Shown piece after piece: positions 26,675-35,917 of a DNA stretch of 64,000 bases. The stretch is from Stieleria neptunia (GTDB lineage: Bacteria; Planctomycetota; Planctomycetia; Pirellulales; Pirellulaceae). Within the stretch, counting starts at the first letter, position 1; every line of letters starts with the position of its first letter. Below the pieces are notes generated by a model, which did not search any database, had not been told where the DNA came from, and worked only from the letters and a program-made list of their open reading frames with translations. Both the position numbers and the translations under genes were made by a program. The DNA is taken from positions 6,878,938 through 6,942,937 of the forward strand of contig NZ_CP037423.1 in NCBI RefSeq assembly GCF_007754155.1, given 5' to 3'.

Positions 26675-27088
26675 CTATTTTTTTTGCTTCCCCGCGACTT
26701 TTTTCTGCAGCCAGTTCTGCACGCTCTGCTTGGATTCCTTTTGCTCTTCTGGCTCGGACGACAAGGCGACGTCGGCGGCCAATTTCTCCGGCTTGATCTC
26801 GCGTGCTTCGCCTCGCCCGATATCCCGCAAACATCGTGGGCAGGTGCGGGGCGGTTGGCTGATTCGGATCCCGCACGAGGGACAGTAATACTGAACCTCC
26901 TGGCGGACCGCCGCTTCAAACAGGCCGCCGACGTCACTGGCGGGGAACCACGCCGAGTCGTTCTTGCGCAAACGTGTCTCGGGTTTGATTTCACCCTTGC
27001 GGACCATCGACAATAATTCGCTCGGACGCAACGGTCCCACTTCCGTCTGAACGTTGCCTTCCATTCGCTGTAAAAACCAAGCCGTCAC
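26675..27088 (-). CDS. GYF_2 (DUF4339) domain protein with zinc ribbon
   Basis: A 137-residue protein. Residues 1-57 (MTAWFLQRMEGNVQTEVGPL, then ELLSMVRKGEIKPETRLRK and AWFPASDVGGLF) follow the GYF_2 pattern of W-Y/F...GP...L...G.I...T.V...W. A zinc ribbon follows with CPSC and CPRC pairs about 13 residues apart, and the tail is a charged Lys/Glu/Gln region. Such proteins are common in planctomycetes and are thought to bind proline-rich peptides; the partner is unknown. It is divergent from nrdR, with a tandem repeat between them. Confidence 0.82.
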   Translation of the reverse strand: MTAWFLQRMEGNVQTEVGPLRPSELLSMVRKGEIKPETRLRKNDSAWFPASDVGGLFEAAVRQEVQYYCPSCGIRISQPPRTCPRCLRDIGRGEAREIKPEKLAADVALSSEPEEQKESKQSVQNWLQKKVAGKQKK

Positions 27089-27120
27089 GGTTCGATTCGC
27101 TCCCTTGAAAGTCCCAGTTC

Positions 27121-27176
27121 GCTGTGCCGTTTAAAAGCACTGTGCCGTTTAAAAGCACTGTGCCGATCAAAAGCAC
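27121..27176. repeat. Three tandem copies of an 18-base unit
   Basis: The unit GCACTGTGCCGTTTAAAA occurs about three times in a row; the first copy lacks two bases and the third has GATCAAAA instead of GTTTAAAA. It lies about 30 bases upstream of the GYF_2 gene start and about 145 bases upstream of nrdR. Confidence 0.85.
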
Positions 27177-27319
27177 ATCGCCAGCGTCGTCTCTTGACTG
27201 ATGTTCCAGTTTAGCAGAATCACGCGGCAGGCAGCAAAAAACGCAAGGCCTTGCGTTTTCGCTGCGTTTGGCGAGATAATGACACGCCGAATTTCTCGCC
27301 CTGCACCAACCGGTCGCCC

Positions 27320-27784
27320 ATGCGCTGTCCATTTTGCCACCTCGACGAAGACCGTGTCCTGGACACCAGGACCGCCGAAGGCGGTTACATGATTCGCCGA
27401 AAACGGGTCTGCACCAATTGTAACCGTCGATTCGGGACGGTCGAAAAAATCGAGCAGTTGACGTTGCGCGTCGTCAAACGCGACCAAACCCGGGAACCCC
27501 TCGAACGCGAGAAAATCCGCCGCGGCATCGAACGGGCTTGCTCCAAACGCTCCGTCCCGAGCGACAAAATCGAACAGGTCGTGCAGAGCATCGAGACGCA
27601 CATCTACCAAGAATACGAGACAGAGATCCCGGCCAAGGAGGTCGGCGAGATCGTCATGGCACACTTGGCGCGACTGGACGAAGTGGCCTACATCCGATTT
27701 GCTAGCGTCTATCAGGAGTTCCATTCGGCCGACGACTTCATCAACGAAGTCACCCGGCTGACGAAGCGACCGATCCGGAGCTGA
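27320..27784 (+). CDS. nrdR: Transcriptional repressor NrdR
   Basis: A 154-residue NrdR starting at ATG 27320; the upstream part of the open frame is not conserved. The zinc ribbon has MRCPFC (Cys3, Cys6) and CTNC (Cys31, Cys34), then the ATP-cone domain with VVKRDQTREPLEREKIRRGI and EVAYIRFASVYQEF at the end. The length is normal. NrdR senses ATP/dATP and represses ribonucleotide reductase genes; no reductase gene is in the window and I did not find NrdR boxes here. A family A hairpin follows the stop. Confidence 0.97.
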   Translation: MRCPFCHLDEDRVLDTRTAEGGYMIRRKRVCTNCNRRFGTVEKIEQLTLRVVKRDQTREPLEREKIRRGIERACSKRSVPSDKIEQVVQSIETHIYQEYETEIPAKEVGEIVMAHLARLDEVAYIRFASVYQEFHSADDFINEVTRLTKRPIRS

Positions 27785-27810
27785 GGCACAGGCGGGACGA
27801 GTGCAAGAGG

Positions 27811-27868
27811 TGTGGGATAGGCTTCCAGCCTGTCGGCGCGAAGAGACAGGCTGGAAGCCTCTCCCACA
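27811..27868. repeat. Hairpin of repeat family A, possible terminator
   Basis: TGTGGGATAGGCTTCCAGCC and GGCTGGAAGCCTCTCCCACA form 24-base arms with one mismatch. It lies between the convergent nrdR and EF-hand genes, so it could end transcription from either side; no T-run follows. Confidence 0.8.
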
Positions 27869-27877
27869 ATGACCGGA

Positions 27878-29278
27878 CTAGCGTTTGGAACGAGACTGCA
27901 TCCACCAAGCGTACTCGTTGACGGTGATCGTGCCGTCTCGATCGGCATCGGCATCGGCGGGACTCATCAGCATCTTCTTCCATTCGCTGGCGACCAGCTT
28001 CTTGTCCCCGTTGGCATCGTAACGGCCGATGATCCGCTCGGCGTAACTGACCATTTTTTCATCGGGCGTCCCTACCGGGCCGCTGCTGGCGGAGGCGCTC
28101 TCGGGTGCGGAAGAGGTGGAGGCCATGGTGGTGGCCGTGGGCGCGCTGGCCCCCCGTTCGACCGCCTGGATGGCTTCCTCGGCGGTGATCACGCCATCGC
28201 GATTGAGATCCGATTGGAAGAACTCATTGACGGCATTGTCGTCCCATTTGCTGGCGAATTCGGCCATTTCGACCTGTCCATCCTGATTGGCATCCTTGTC
28301 GGTGAAGAACCCCGGCAGACCTTCGGGTTGCCGTTTTTCGCCGCTAACTCGGTAGGATTTCCGCCCGCCGTAGACGTCCGGCGGTTCGACATCGCCGCTG
28401 CGGTCACTCTCGCGGCGCCGGTTTCGATCGTCGTCACGTGCTTGTTCGGACGACTGACGGCGACGGGCGTAGCGGACGGCGAGTTCACCTTCGGTCAAGC
28501 GTCCGTCTTTGTTGCGGTCAAAATCCATCGGGTTGCCGGAGAACCGACTGGACAGCTCGTCCTTTTTCAACACGCCGTCGCGGTTGCGGTCGTAACGTCG
28601 GATCGCTTCCAGGGCTTGCTTGCGATCTTCATCGGTCACGATCACATCCATCATTTCCGCCGCCGGGCCGAATCCGGCCAGAATGGGCGGAGGTGCGTCG
28701 GTGCCAAACCCAGGCACCAGTAATTCGGGCGTCAATGAATCGTCATCGGACGAACCGCGGTTGCGGGACGAGTCATTGCCGCGTTGTTCCTGCATCTTCT
28801 TGAACGACTCGCTGACCCGTTTGATCGAAATCGGCTGGCCGGGTTTGATGCTGGGGTCGGACGACTGCATGCGTTGGATCAAAAACTGAGCCGGCCCCTG
28901 TTGCTCGTCGGGGTCGATGGTCCCATTTCCGTTGCGATCGAGCCGGCTGAGAAAGCTGCTGGGGTCAAACCCGCCGCCCGGGCCGCCACGTGAGCCTCCG
29001 CCGCGTGCACCACGATCACCGCCACCGCCACCAAAAGGACTGCCGCCGCCGGGACCGCCGCCGCCGCCACGAAAGCCTCCGCCGCCAGGGCCCCCACCGC
29101 CGCCAGGGCCTCCGCCGCCGCCACGAAAGCCACCGCCGCCAGGGCCTCCGCCCCCTCGGAAGCCCCCTCCGCCGTCTCCCCCGCGATCTCCGCCGCCACG
29201 CTGAGCCAGCGCGGACATCGGTTCGCCGAGAACGAAAACACAAAAGACCGCGAAAATCGTTGTTTTTAGAGTGTTCAT
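27878..29278 (-). CDS. Exported glycine-rich EF-hand protein
   Basis: A 466-residue protein with a signal peptide (MNTLKTTIFAVFCVFVLGEP), a Gly/Arg-rich repeat region (about 27-100) built from GGGFRGGGGGPGG units, and then about seven EF-hand-like loops: DRNGNGTIDPDE, DRNRDGVLKKDE, DRNKDGRLTEGE, DANQDGQVEMAE, DLNRDGVITAEE, DANGDKKLVASE and DADRDGTITVNE. Six keep the D-x-[DN]-x-[DN]-G core; the DANGDKK loop has Lys in place of Gly. Calcium binding outside the cytoplasm is expected, perhaps for surface or matrix structure. Glycine-rich EF-hand proteins are common in this phylum. Confidence 0.88.
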   Translation of the reverse strand: MNTLKTTIFAVFCVFVLGEPMSALAQRGGGDRGGDGGGGFRGGGGPGGGGFRGGGGGPGGGGGPGGGGFRGGGGGPGGGSPFGGGGGDRGARGGGSRGGPGGGFDPSSFLSRLDRNGNGTIDPDEQQGPAQFLIQRMQSSDPSIKPGQPISIKRVSESFKKMQEQRGNDSSRNRGSSDDDSLTPELLVPGFGTDAPPPILAGFGPAAEMMDVIVTDEDRKQALEAIRRYDRNRDGVLKKDELSSRFSGNPMDFDRNKDGRLTEGELAVRYARRRQSSEQARDDDRNRRRESDRSGDVEPPDVYGGRKSYRVSGEKRQPEGLPGFFTDKDANQDGQVEMAEFASKWDDNAVNEFFQSDLNRDGVITAEEAIQAVERGASAPTATTMASTSSAPESASASSGPVGTPDEKMVSYAERIIGRYDANGDKKLVASEWKKMLMSPADADADRDGTITVNEYAWWMQSRSKR

Positions 29279-29366
29279 ATCGATGGAACCTCGGGCGGGG
29301 GCAAAGGTTCCGTCAGTGTAGCCAATCCGGGCCGATTCGCCTAAGAATGGGCGGAAAATCTGTTTT

Positions 29367-29490
29367 TGTTAGCGGTAGGGCGCCAGCCCTCCGGTCTTTC
29401 ACGGTGTTTTTGAAGCGCGACCGGACGGCTCGCGCCGTTCCGCTAACACGCTGGAAGTTGATTGTTAGCGGCAGGGCGCCAGCCCTCCGG
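29367..29490. repeat. Repeat family B, one full copy plus partial copy
   Basis: TGTTAGCGGTAGGGCGCCAG at 29367 pairs with GGCTCGCGCCGTTCCGCTAACA ending at 29448 (terminal TGTTAGCGG/CCGCTAACA). A second left end, TGTTAGCGGCAGGGCGCC, begins at 29463. Located downstream of tyrS. Confidence 0.85.
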
Positions 29491-29498
29491 TTGAATCG

Positions 29499-30785
29499 CT
29501 ACGGAGTAAACCGCAGCAGGGCGTAGTTCTTGCGGCCCTTGCGGAGCACCATCACGGTCTCGCTGGCCAAATCGGATTCGCCCAGGCGACGGTCCATGTC
29601 GGTCACCCGTTGATTGTTGATGTACGCCCCGCCCTCCTTGATCGTCCGGCGGGCTTCGCCGCCGCTCTTGGCCAGACCGGCTTGCTGCAGCGCCTCGACG
29701 ACCCACAACCCGTCCCCGGCGAGCACGTCGCGGGCGAGTTCTTGGCTGGGGACATCGGCAAAGATTTCGTTGAGCATGGCATCGTCCATCGCTTCGATCT
29801 CGCCGCCGAACAGCGTCTTGCTGGCCTTCAGCGCCGCGTTCAAGCCTTCTTCGCCGTGCACGAACTGCGTCATCCACTGGGCCAAGCGTTTCTGGGCCGT
29901 GTTGCGTCCCGGGTCCGACGCGGTCACTTCGGCCAGCGAGTCGTATTCTTCCCGATCGATTTCCGTCAGGTAGGCGATGCATCGCATGACATCCTCGTCG
30001 CCGACGTTCAACCAGTATTGGTAGAACGCGTAGGGGCTGGTCCGCTGGCGATCCAGCCAGACCGCTCCGCTTTCGGTTTTCCCCATCTTGCGGCCGTCGC
30101 TGGTCGTCAGCAACGGGGCGGTCATGCCGAAGACCTGTTTGCCCAGCATGCGGCGGGCCAGGTCGATGCCCGCGGTCACGTTGCCCCACTGGTCGCTGCC
30201 GCCGGCTTGGATCAGGCAGCCGTGTTCGCGACACAGGTGCACAAAATCGTAGGCTTGCAGCAGCATGTAACTGAACTCGGTGTAGCTCAGTCCGGCTTCG
30301 CTGCCCAATCGGGCCCGGACGGACTCTTTGCCCATCATCACGCCGACGGGGAAATTCTTTCCGACGTCGCGGAGGAATTCCAGGTAGCTGTAGCCCTTCA
30401 TCCAGTCGAAATTGTTCAACAGGATCGCCGCGTTGTCGCCTTCGAAGGAAAGGAACCGTCGCATCTGCGTTTCGATGCCGGCGATGTTGCGTTGCAGTTG
30501 TTCGGTCGACAGCAGGTTACGTTCTTCGCTTTTGCCGGTCGGGTCACCGATCATGCCGGTCGCGCCGCCGACCAGGGCGATCGGTCGGTGGCCGGCCTGT
30601 TGAAACCGCCGCAGCAACATCAACTGCATCATCGAACCGACATGCAGCGAAGTGGCGGTGGGGTCAAAGCCGATGTAGACCGTTTGGGGCTGCGAATCGA
30701 GCAGCTTTTGCAATCCCTGTTCGTCGGTGACTTGGTGGATCAAGCCGCGCCAACGCAGCTCTTGGATCAGGTCGTTCTCAGGCAT
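29499..30785 (-). CDS. tyrS: Tyrosyl-tRNA synthetase
   Basis: A 428-residue class I aminoacyl-tRNA synthetase that charges tRNA-Tyr. The HIGH-equivalent PTATSLHVG is at 42-50, GGATGMIGDPTGKS follows as in bacterial TyrRS, QAGGSDQWGN binds tyrosine/ATP, and the KMSKS-equivalent is KMGKT at 233-237. The C-terminus is an S4-like RNA-binding domain (AGLAKSGGEARRTIKEGG). Length is standard. Its start overlaps ispD by eight bases, so the two are probably co-transcribed with ispD first. Confidence 0.97.
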   Translation of the reverse strand: MPENDLIQELRWRGLIHQVTDEQGLQKLLDSQPQTVYIGFDPTATSLHVGSMMQLMLLRRFQQAGHRPIALVGGATGMIGDPTGKSEERNLLSTEQLQRNIAGIETQMRRFLSFEGDNAAILLNNFDWMKGYSYLEFLRDVGKNFPVGVMMGKESVRARLGSEAGLSYTEFSYMLLQAYDFVHLCREHGCLIQAGGSDQWGNVTAGIDLARRMLGKQVFGMTAPLLTTSDGRKMGKTESGAVWLDRQRTSPYAFYQYWLNVGDEDVMRCIAYLTEIDREEYDSLAEVTASDPGRNTAQKRLAQWMTQFVHGEEGLNAALKASKTLFGGEIEAMDDAMLNEIFADVPSQELARDVLAGDGLWVVEALQQAGLAKSGGEARRTIKEGGAYINNQRVTDMDRRLGESDLASETVMVLRKGRKNYALLRFTP

Positions 30786-31494
30786 GGTTGGATTCGTGTT
30801 GAGTTTTCAGGATCGCCTCGGCGACGATCAAGTCGTTGGGGTGGGTGATTTTGAGGTTGTCGGGCGATCCCGGGACCAACGCCACATGGACACCGATGCG
30901 GCCGACAAGTTCGGCATCGTCGGTCGCCGGTCGGCCGCGGTGTTTGGCGTAGGCGCGTTGCAGCACATCGAGCGCAAATACCTGGGGCGTCTGGGCCAGC
31001 CAAAGCGTACTGCGATCGATCGTCCGACACGACGCCCCCGCGTCCAGCGATTGCTTGACCGTCGCGGTGACCGGTGTGGCCAGGATCGCCGCTCCGGTGT
31101 GGTCCGCTTTGGCAAACACGGCGTCCAGATCGGCGCTGCGCACCAACGGCCGCGCCGCATCGTGAATGGCGATCAGTTGGACCGCCGCATCGCCGGCGAC
31201 CCGATCGACACCGGCGCGGACACTGTCGGTTCGCTCGGCACCGCCGCACGCCAGTTCGATGCCCAGCGCGTCGACTTGCGAGGCAAACTCGCCTTCGAAT
31301 CGCGGCCGGTCCTGATCCGAAATCGGCATCACGATCCGCGCGACCCGCCGATGGGCCCGCAACCGCTCCGCGGCGACCAGCCAAATGGGTCGGCCGGCCA
31401 GCAGCGCGAACAGCTTGTTTTCGTCCTGTCCGAATCGACGACCACTGCCCGCGGCCGGCAGGATCACCGCGACGTTTTTTGGAGAGGAGGACAT
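30778..31494 (-). CDS. ispD: 2-C-methyl-D-erythritol 4-phosphate cytidylyltransferase
   Basis: A 238-residue IspD using ATG 31494 (MSSSPKNVAVILPAAGSGRRFG); a TTG 17 codons upstream is less likely because IspD starts just before the nucleotide motif. The AAGSGRRFGQDENKLF signature, the IAIHDAARPLV motif and the AQTPQVFALDVL and DDAELV segments are all present. It makes CDP-methylerythritol in the MEP pathway of isoprenoid synthesis. Overlaps tyrS by eight bases. Confidence 0.95.
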   Translation of the reverse strand: MSSSPKNVAVILPAAGSGRRFGQDENKLFALLAGRPIWLVAAERLRAHRRVARIVMPISDQDRPRFEGEFASQVDALGIELACGGAERTDSVRAGVDRVAGDAAVQLIAIHDAARPLVRSADLDAVFAKADHTGAAILATPVTATVKQSLDAGASCRTIDRSTLWLAQTPQVFALDVLQRAYAKHRGRPATDDAELVGRIGVHVALVPGSPDNLKITHPNDLIVAEAILKTQHESNHA

Positions 31495-31589
31495 ACAAGC
31501 CTGCGTCACGCAAGAGGAATTGGCGAGTGCCTTGTCGGCGTTCAATTTTCGAGCCTGCGTTTGTCGAGCGGAAAACGGTATTCAGCCAC

Positions 31590-31667
31590 CGTTGGTGTTT
31601 AGCCTTTAGGCGATTCCCTTTCGCTGCGACGCAGCGAAAGGGGCGGCTAAAACCTGCACACCAACGC
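31590..31667. repeat. Strong hairpin of repeat family G
   Basis: CGTTGGTGTTTAGCC pairs with GGCTAAAACCTGCACACCAACG, and the core CCCTTTCGCTGCG pairs exactly with CGCAGCGAAAGGG. It lies between the oxidoreductase stop and ispD and may end the oxidoreductase transcript. Confidence 0.75.
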
Positions 31668-31704
31668 CCGCGTCATTCGGGTCAGGTACCCTTCTTCGTG
31701 GCAC

Positions 31705-32901
31705 CTACTTCCGCGCCGCTTCGTGTCGCAGTGGCACCCAGGCCGCGTTCTCTTGGCTGCTGGCGACGCACTGCTGGATGAAGAACATGCCTTCGACGCC
31801 GTCATAGCAATTGGTGTACACCGAATCGCGTCGCTCGAAGGTCTCCCCGCAGGCGCGTTTGGCCATGTCATCAAAGGCGGCATTGTAAACGTTGGCGAAC
31901 GCTTCGAAAAACGCCTCGGGATGCCCGGCCGGGATCCGGCATGCGGCTCGGCCCATGGCGTTGATGTGCGCCGCTTTGGGATCACGGGTGTAGATTTGGT
32001 GCGGCTTGCCGTTGTGCCGCACGATCATCTCGTTGGGGTTTTCTTGTCTCCATTTCAAGGATCCCTTGGTGCCGTCGATTTCGATTTCAAAATCGTTTTC
32101 GCGGCCATGGGTGATTTGCGAGGCGGTGACCGAACCGAGCGCCCCGTTTTCGTAAGTGATGATCGCCGTTCCGTAGTCATCCAGGCGTCGACCGTCGACA
32201 AAGGTTTTGAGGTGACAGCTGACCTGGTCGGGCAACAAGCCGGTCATGAAGCGACCGAGGTTGTAGGCGTGGGTGGCGATGTCACCGAAGGCACCGGCGG
32301 CGCCGCTCTTGCTGGGGTCGGTCCGCCAAGCCGCTTGCTTGCTCTCCTGGTGCTCCATCGCTTCGACAAGCCAGCCCTGGATGTACTGGGACCGGATCGC
32401 GTTGATTTCACCGAGTTCACCGCTGAGAATCATCTCGCGGGCCTGGCGGATCATCGGGTAGCCGGTGTAGTTGTGCGAAAGCGCGAACACGACGTCGCTG
32501 GATTGGACGGTTTCGAGAAGCTGTTCGGCTTGGGCAAGATCGTAGGTCATCGGCTTGTCACAGACGACGTTGAATCCCGCTTTGACGGCCGCCTCGGCGA
32601 CTTCGAAATGAACGTGATTGGGGGTGGCGATGCTGACGAAATCGATTCGCTCGTCGGCGGGCAATTTCAATTCCGCTTCCAGCATTTCCTGATAGCTGGT
32701 GTAGGCCCGAGTGTCCTCGATCCCGTAATCCGGTGCCGATGCTTTGGCCCGTTCGGGGTTGCTCGAAAGTGCCCCGGCGGTCAAAACCGCGCGATTGTCC
32801 AGGCAGGCGGCAATCGAATGGACTCGACCGATGAACGAGCCTTGTCCGCCACCGACCAGTGCCATGCGGAGTTTTCGATTCAGGGGTTCGTTCATGCCCA
32901 T
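31705..32901 (-). CDS. Gfo/Idh/MocA-family oxidoreductase
   Basis: A 398-residue NAD(P)-dependent oxidoreductase. The N-terminal Rossmann fold starts [19 protein letters not shown], with [20 protein letters not shown] and the CDKPMTYDL segment (the EKP motif here as DKP). The C-terminal alpha/beta domain has [13 protein letters not shown], with the conserved His. It probably oxidises a sugar or inositol derivative; the substrate is not evident. No signal peptide, so cytoplasmic. Nearest neighbours are unrelated. Confidence 0.92.
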   Translation of the reverse strand: MGMNEPLNRKLRMALVGGGQGSFIGRVHSIAACLDNRAVLTAGALSSNPERAKASAPDYGIEDTRAYTSYQEMLEAELKLPADERIDFVSIATPNHVHFEVAEAAVKAGFNVVCDKPMTYDLAQAEQLLETVQSSDVVFALSHNYTGYPMIRQAREMILSGELGEINAIRSQYIQGWLVEAMEHQESKQAAWRTDPSKSGAAGAFGDIATHAYNLGRFMTGLLPDQVSCHLKTFVDGRRLDDYGTAIITYENGALGSVTASQITHGRENDFEIEIDGTKGSLKWRQENPNEMIVRHNGKPHQIYTRDPKAAHINAMGRAACRIPAGHPEAFFEAFANVYNAAFDDMAKRACGETFERRDSVYTNCYDGVEGMFFIQQCVASSQENAAWVPLRHEAARK

Positions 32902-33117
32902 AGTTGATTGATTGACCTCGATGATGCGAAGGGAGACAATTTGAACAGGTTGTTGATTTCTCGCGTGGCCCGCAATCGTAAAGACCCGCCGGCTACCCTA
33001 CAATTCCCCGTCCAGGCGTCGTGCCGGTTCGTTGTCCGGCGGCGGCGCTGTTGCTGTTTGATTAAACTGAACGTCCCGCGTCTGTCGCCAAATCCTCGCC
33101 GCACGGAGCAGAATTCC

Positions 33118-33765
33118 ATGGTTGACCAACCCCAACAAGCTGATCCTCGATCGTTCGTTCGTCGTCGGGCGGTCCCCCTGCTGGCGGCCGCGACGTTGGC
33201 GTCCGTTTTCGTGGCGGCGTATTTCGCCGGCCAGACGCACGCGTTGCGACAGGCAAATTTAAACGCGTCCACCGCGGGTTCTCCCAGCGACCTGAGTTCT
33301 CCCAGCAGTCCGACGCTTCCCCCGGGATGGAAATTGCCGACCCTGGAGGCGACCGCATCGGCGTCCAGCGAAAAATTTTCGATGGCCACCGGATTCGTCA
33401 GTGACCGGGCCGAGGGCTTGTTCGTCCTGGACCACAACTCCGGCTTGCTGCAATGCTCGGTCATGTATCCCCGTCTCGGTCAATTCCTGGGCCTGTTCGT
33501 CGTCAACGTCCACGACGCCCTGGGAACGGGAAAAGGCGCCGAGTACATGATGATGACCGGAATGGTCGATATGCCCAGCAGCAACAACAATCCGTTAGCC
33601 TCCTCGGTGGTCTATGTCCTGAACACGACCACCGGGATCTACGCTTGTTATTACATCCCCTTCAATCGCACGATGATGAACGCCAACAAACCGCAACAAG
33701 GCAACTTGGTCTTGCTGGCAACCGGCAGTGCGGACCCGGTCGTGGACCGCGACGCGATTCGCTAG
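33118..33765 (+). CDS. Small membrane-anchored protein, function unknown
   Basis: A 215-residue protein. ATG 33118 has GGAG upstream and is followed by a basic stretch and one hydrophobic helix (VPLLAAATLASVFVAAYFAG), then a Ser/Thr/Pro linker and a small folded domain (GLFVLDHNSGLLQCSVMYPR, GLFVVNVHDALGTGKGAEYM, SSVVYVLNTTTGIYACYYIP). The last part looks like a repeated beta motif in which a value is fetched and displayed. I do not recognise the family, though similar short anchored proteins occur in planctomycetes. It is 35 bases upstream of the helicase. Confidence 0.75.
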   Translation: MVDQPQQADPRSFVRRRAVPLLAAATLASVFVAAYFAGQTHALRQANLNASTAGSPSDLSSPSSPTLPPGWKLPTLEATASASSEKFSMATGFVSDRAEGLFVLDHNSGLLQCSVMYPRLGQFLGLFVVNVHDALGTGKGAEYMMMTGMVDMPSSNNNPLASSVVYVLNTTTGIYACYYIPFNRTMMNANKPQQGNLVLLATGSADPVVDRDAIR

Positions 33766-33800
33766 ACGTTCCCTGGCTCGATACCCCAAAAGGACTTTCA

Positions 33801-35798
33801 TTGGCTCACGGATTGAACCCGGCGCAAGCAGACGCCGTCGAGACACTTTCGGGTCCCCTGCTGGTCTTGGCCGGCGCCGGGACCGGAAAAACGCGGGTGG
33901 TGACGTTTCGCATCGCCAACCTGATCCGCCACGGAACGGCACCCGACCGGATCCTGGCGGTCACGTTTACCAACAAAGCCGCCGGCGAAATGAAGGAACG
34001 CGTCGGCGAGCTGCTGGGCTATGCCGGCAAACGAAAAAAGCGGGGCGAAAAACGCCCCGAACCGACCATCAGCACGTTCCACGCCCACTGCGTCCGCGTG
34101 CTTCGGCGACACGCCACGGCACTCGGTTATCCGGCCAAGTTTTCGATCTACGATCGCAGCGACCAGGAATCGCTGGCGCGCGAAATCCTCAGGCAACTGC
34201 GGCTTCCCGGTACGGCGCTCAAACCCGGCGACTTGCTGGGGATCATCAGCAACTGGAAAAACGATTCCGTCCACCCCGACCAAGCGCCCCTGGTTGCCGC
34301 GACCGACAAAGAGCACCTCGCCGCGGCAGGCTACCGCCGCTACCAGGAAGGCCTCAAGACGCGCGGCGCGATGGACTTTGATGACCTGTTGTTGCAGACC
34401 GAAGTCCTGTTCGACGAACATCCCGAGATCCGTGACGCCGAGGCGTCTAGGTTTGATCACGTGCTGGTCGACGAATACCAAGACACCAACGGCAGCCAGT
34501 ACCGGATCACCAAACACCTGGCCGGCAAACACCGCAACCTGTGCGTCGTCGGTGACGATGACCAGTCCATCTATGCCTGGCGTGGGGCCGATGTGACCCA
34601 CATTTTGAATTTCAAGAATGACTGGCCCGATGCGAAGATCGTTTGCCTGGAAGCGAACTATCGAAGTTGCGGTTCGATCCTGGAAATGGCTAACCGGCTG
34701 ATCAAGTTCAACGCCACGCGTCACGACAAGGTCTTGCGTCCCTCGCGTCCCGACGGCATGCGGCCGCGGATCGCACAGCACAAGGACGAAACGAAAGAAT
34801 CGCAATCGGTCGTCGGCGAAATCAAACACCTGATCGAAAACCAACACATCCAGCCACGCGACATCGCGATCCTGTTCCGCACCAACGAACAGCCCCGTCT
34901 GTTCGAAACCGAGCTGCGCAAGGCCGATGTCCCCTACGTGATGCTGGGAAGTCAGTCGTTTTTTGATCGACGCGAAGTCCGCGACATGGTGGCGTACCTG
35001 AAATGGATCGACCAACCCGACGACGAAGTCTCGTTGCTTCGCATCATCAACACCCCGTCGCGTGGGATGAGCCCCAAGAGCGTCAAGACGTTGATGGAAC
35101 ACGCCGTGGCCGACGGCGTTTCGATCTGGCAGGTGATGCAGCGGCGAGAGATCGTCGCGGACCTGTCCCCGGCCGCCCAACGCGGGGTCGCCGACCTGCA
35201 ATCGGTCCATGCCGACGTCACCGCGCGGACCAAGAGCGATTCGTTGACGGCAGCCATGGAAACGCTGCTGACGCGGACGGCCTATGCCGATGAGATCAAC
35301 CGACTGTATGACGAACCGGAAGACCGTCAAAATCGGATGGCATCACTCGGCGAAGTGGCCAACGCGATCGGAGCGTTTGAAGACAATCGCGAGGACGCCG
35401 ACCTGACCGGTTTCCTGGCCGACATCGCGCTGTCGGGCCGTGAGATGGGAAATGAAAAAGACAAGCTGGCGATGCAAAACGCCGTTTGGTTGCTCACCCT
35501 GCACGCGGCCAAGGGGCTGGAGTTCCCGGTCGTCTACATGGTCGGCATGGAAGAAGGCTTGTTGCCACACTCGCGGAGCGTCAAATCGGGACGCGAAGAA
35601 GACATCGCCGAAGAGCGACGGTTGTGCTACGTCGGCATCACGCGTGCCCAAGAACAACTGACACTGTCGATGGCGCTGACGCGGCGAAAATGGGGTAAGC
35701 CACGCCCAACGATCCCCAGCCAATTTCTCTACGAAGTCACCGGCCAAGCGACCAACCCCCACCAGTTCCGCAAGCAGCGTAAAATGGCTGGTCGCTGA
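33801..35798 (+). CDS. UvrD/Rep/PcrA-type ATP-dependent DNA helicase
   Basis: A 665-residue superfamily 1 helicase starting at TTG 33801 with AAAGGA upstream; the open frame runs further back through the preceding gene. Motifs are complete: Q-motif GLNPAQADAVE, Walker A GAGTGKT at 25-31, TFTNKAAGEMKERV, VDEYQDTNGSQYRI, GDDDQSIYAWRGAD, LLTLHAAKGLEFPVVYMVGM and LCYVGITRAQEQL. The size fits UvrD/PcrA/Rep 3'-5' helicases used in repair and replication restart. Exactly which subfamily is not decided here. Confidence 0.93.
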   Translation: MAHGLNPAQADAVETLSGPLLVLAGAGTGKTRVVTFRIANLIRHGTAPDRILAVTFTNKAAGEMKERVGELLGYAGKRKKRGEKRPEPTISTFHAHCVRVLRRHATALGYPAKFSIYDRSDQESLAREILRQLRLPGTALKPGDLLGIISNWKNDSVHPDQAPLVAATDKEHLAAAGYRRYQEGLKTRGAMDFDDLLLQTEVLFDEHPEIRDAEASRFDHVLVDEYQDTNGSQYRITKHLAGKHRNLCVVGDDDQSIYAWRGADVTHILNFKNDWPDAKIVCLEANYRSCGSILEMANRLIKFNATRHDKVLRPSRPDGMRPRIAQHKDETKESQSVVGEIKHLIENQHIQPRDIAILFRTNEQPRLFETELRKADVPYVMLGSQSFFDRREVRDMVAYLKWIDQPDDEVSLLRIINTPSRGMSPKSVKTLMEHAVADGVSIWQVMQRREIVADLSPAAQRGVADLQSVHADVTARTKSDSLTAAMETLLTRTAYADEINRLYDEPEDRQNRMASLGEVANAIGAFEDNREDADLTGFLADIALSGREMGNEKDKLAMQNAVWLLTLHAAKGLEFPVVYMVGMEEGLLPHSRSVKSGREEDIAEERRLCYVGITRAQEQLTLSMALTRRKWGKPRPTIPSQFLYEVTGQATNPHQFRKQRKMAGR

Positions 35799-35917
35799 TC
35801 ACCGGTAGCCTCCGTGGAGGCCCGCATCGATGCCCCGATCGATCTGTCAGACGCGGCAAAAATTCAGATTCCGCGTTTGTCATAGACTGATGTCCCCGAA
35901 TCGTAACTCAATGAACC

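Noticed and set aside
28980..29205. Repetitive GCCGCCGCC-type units resembling a repeat array or CRISPR
   Set aside because: They encode the glycine-rich N-terminus of the EF-hand protein; there are no regular spacers.
29610..30848. Plus-strand frame opposite tyrS
   Set aside because: TyrRS motifs on the minus strand are complete; the antisense frame has no family signal.
33798..35330. Long minus-strand frame opposite the UvrD-type helicase
   Set aside because: Complete helicase motifs are on the plus strand; the opposite frame shows none.
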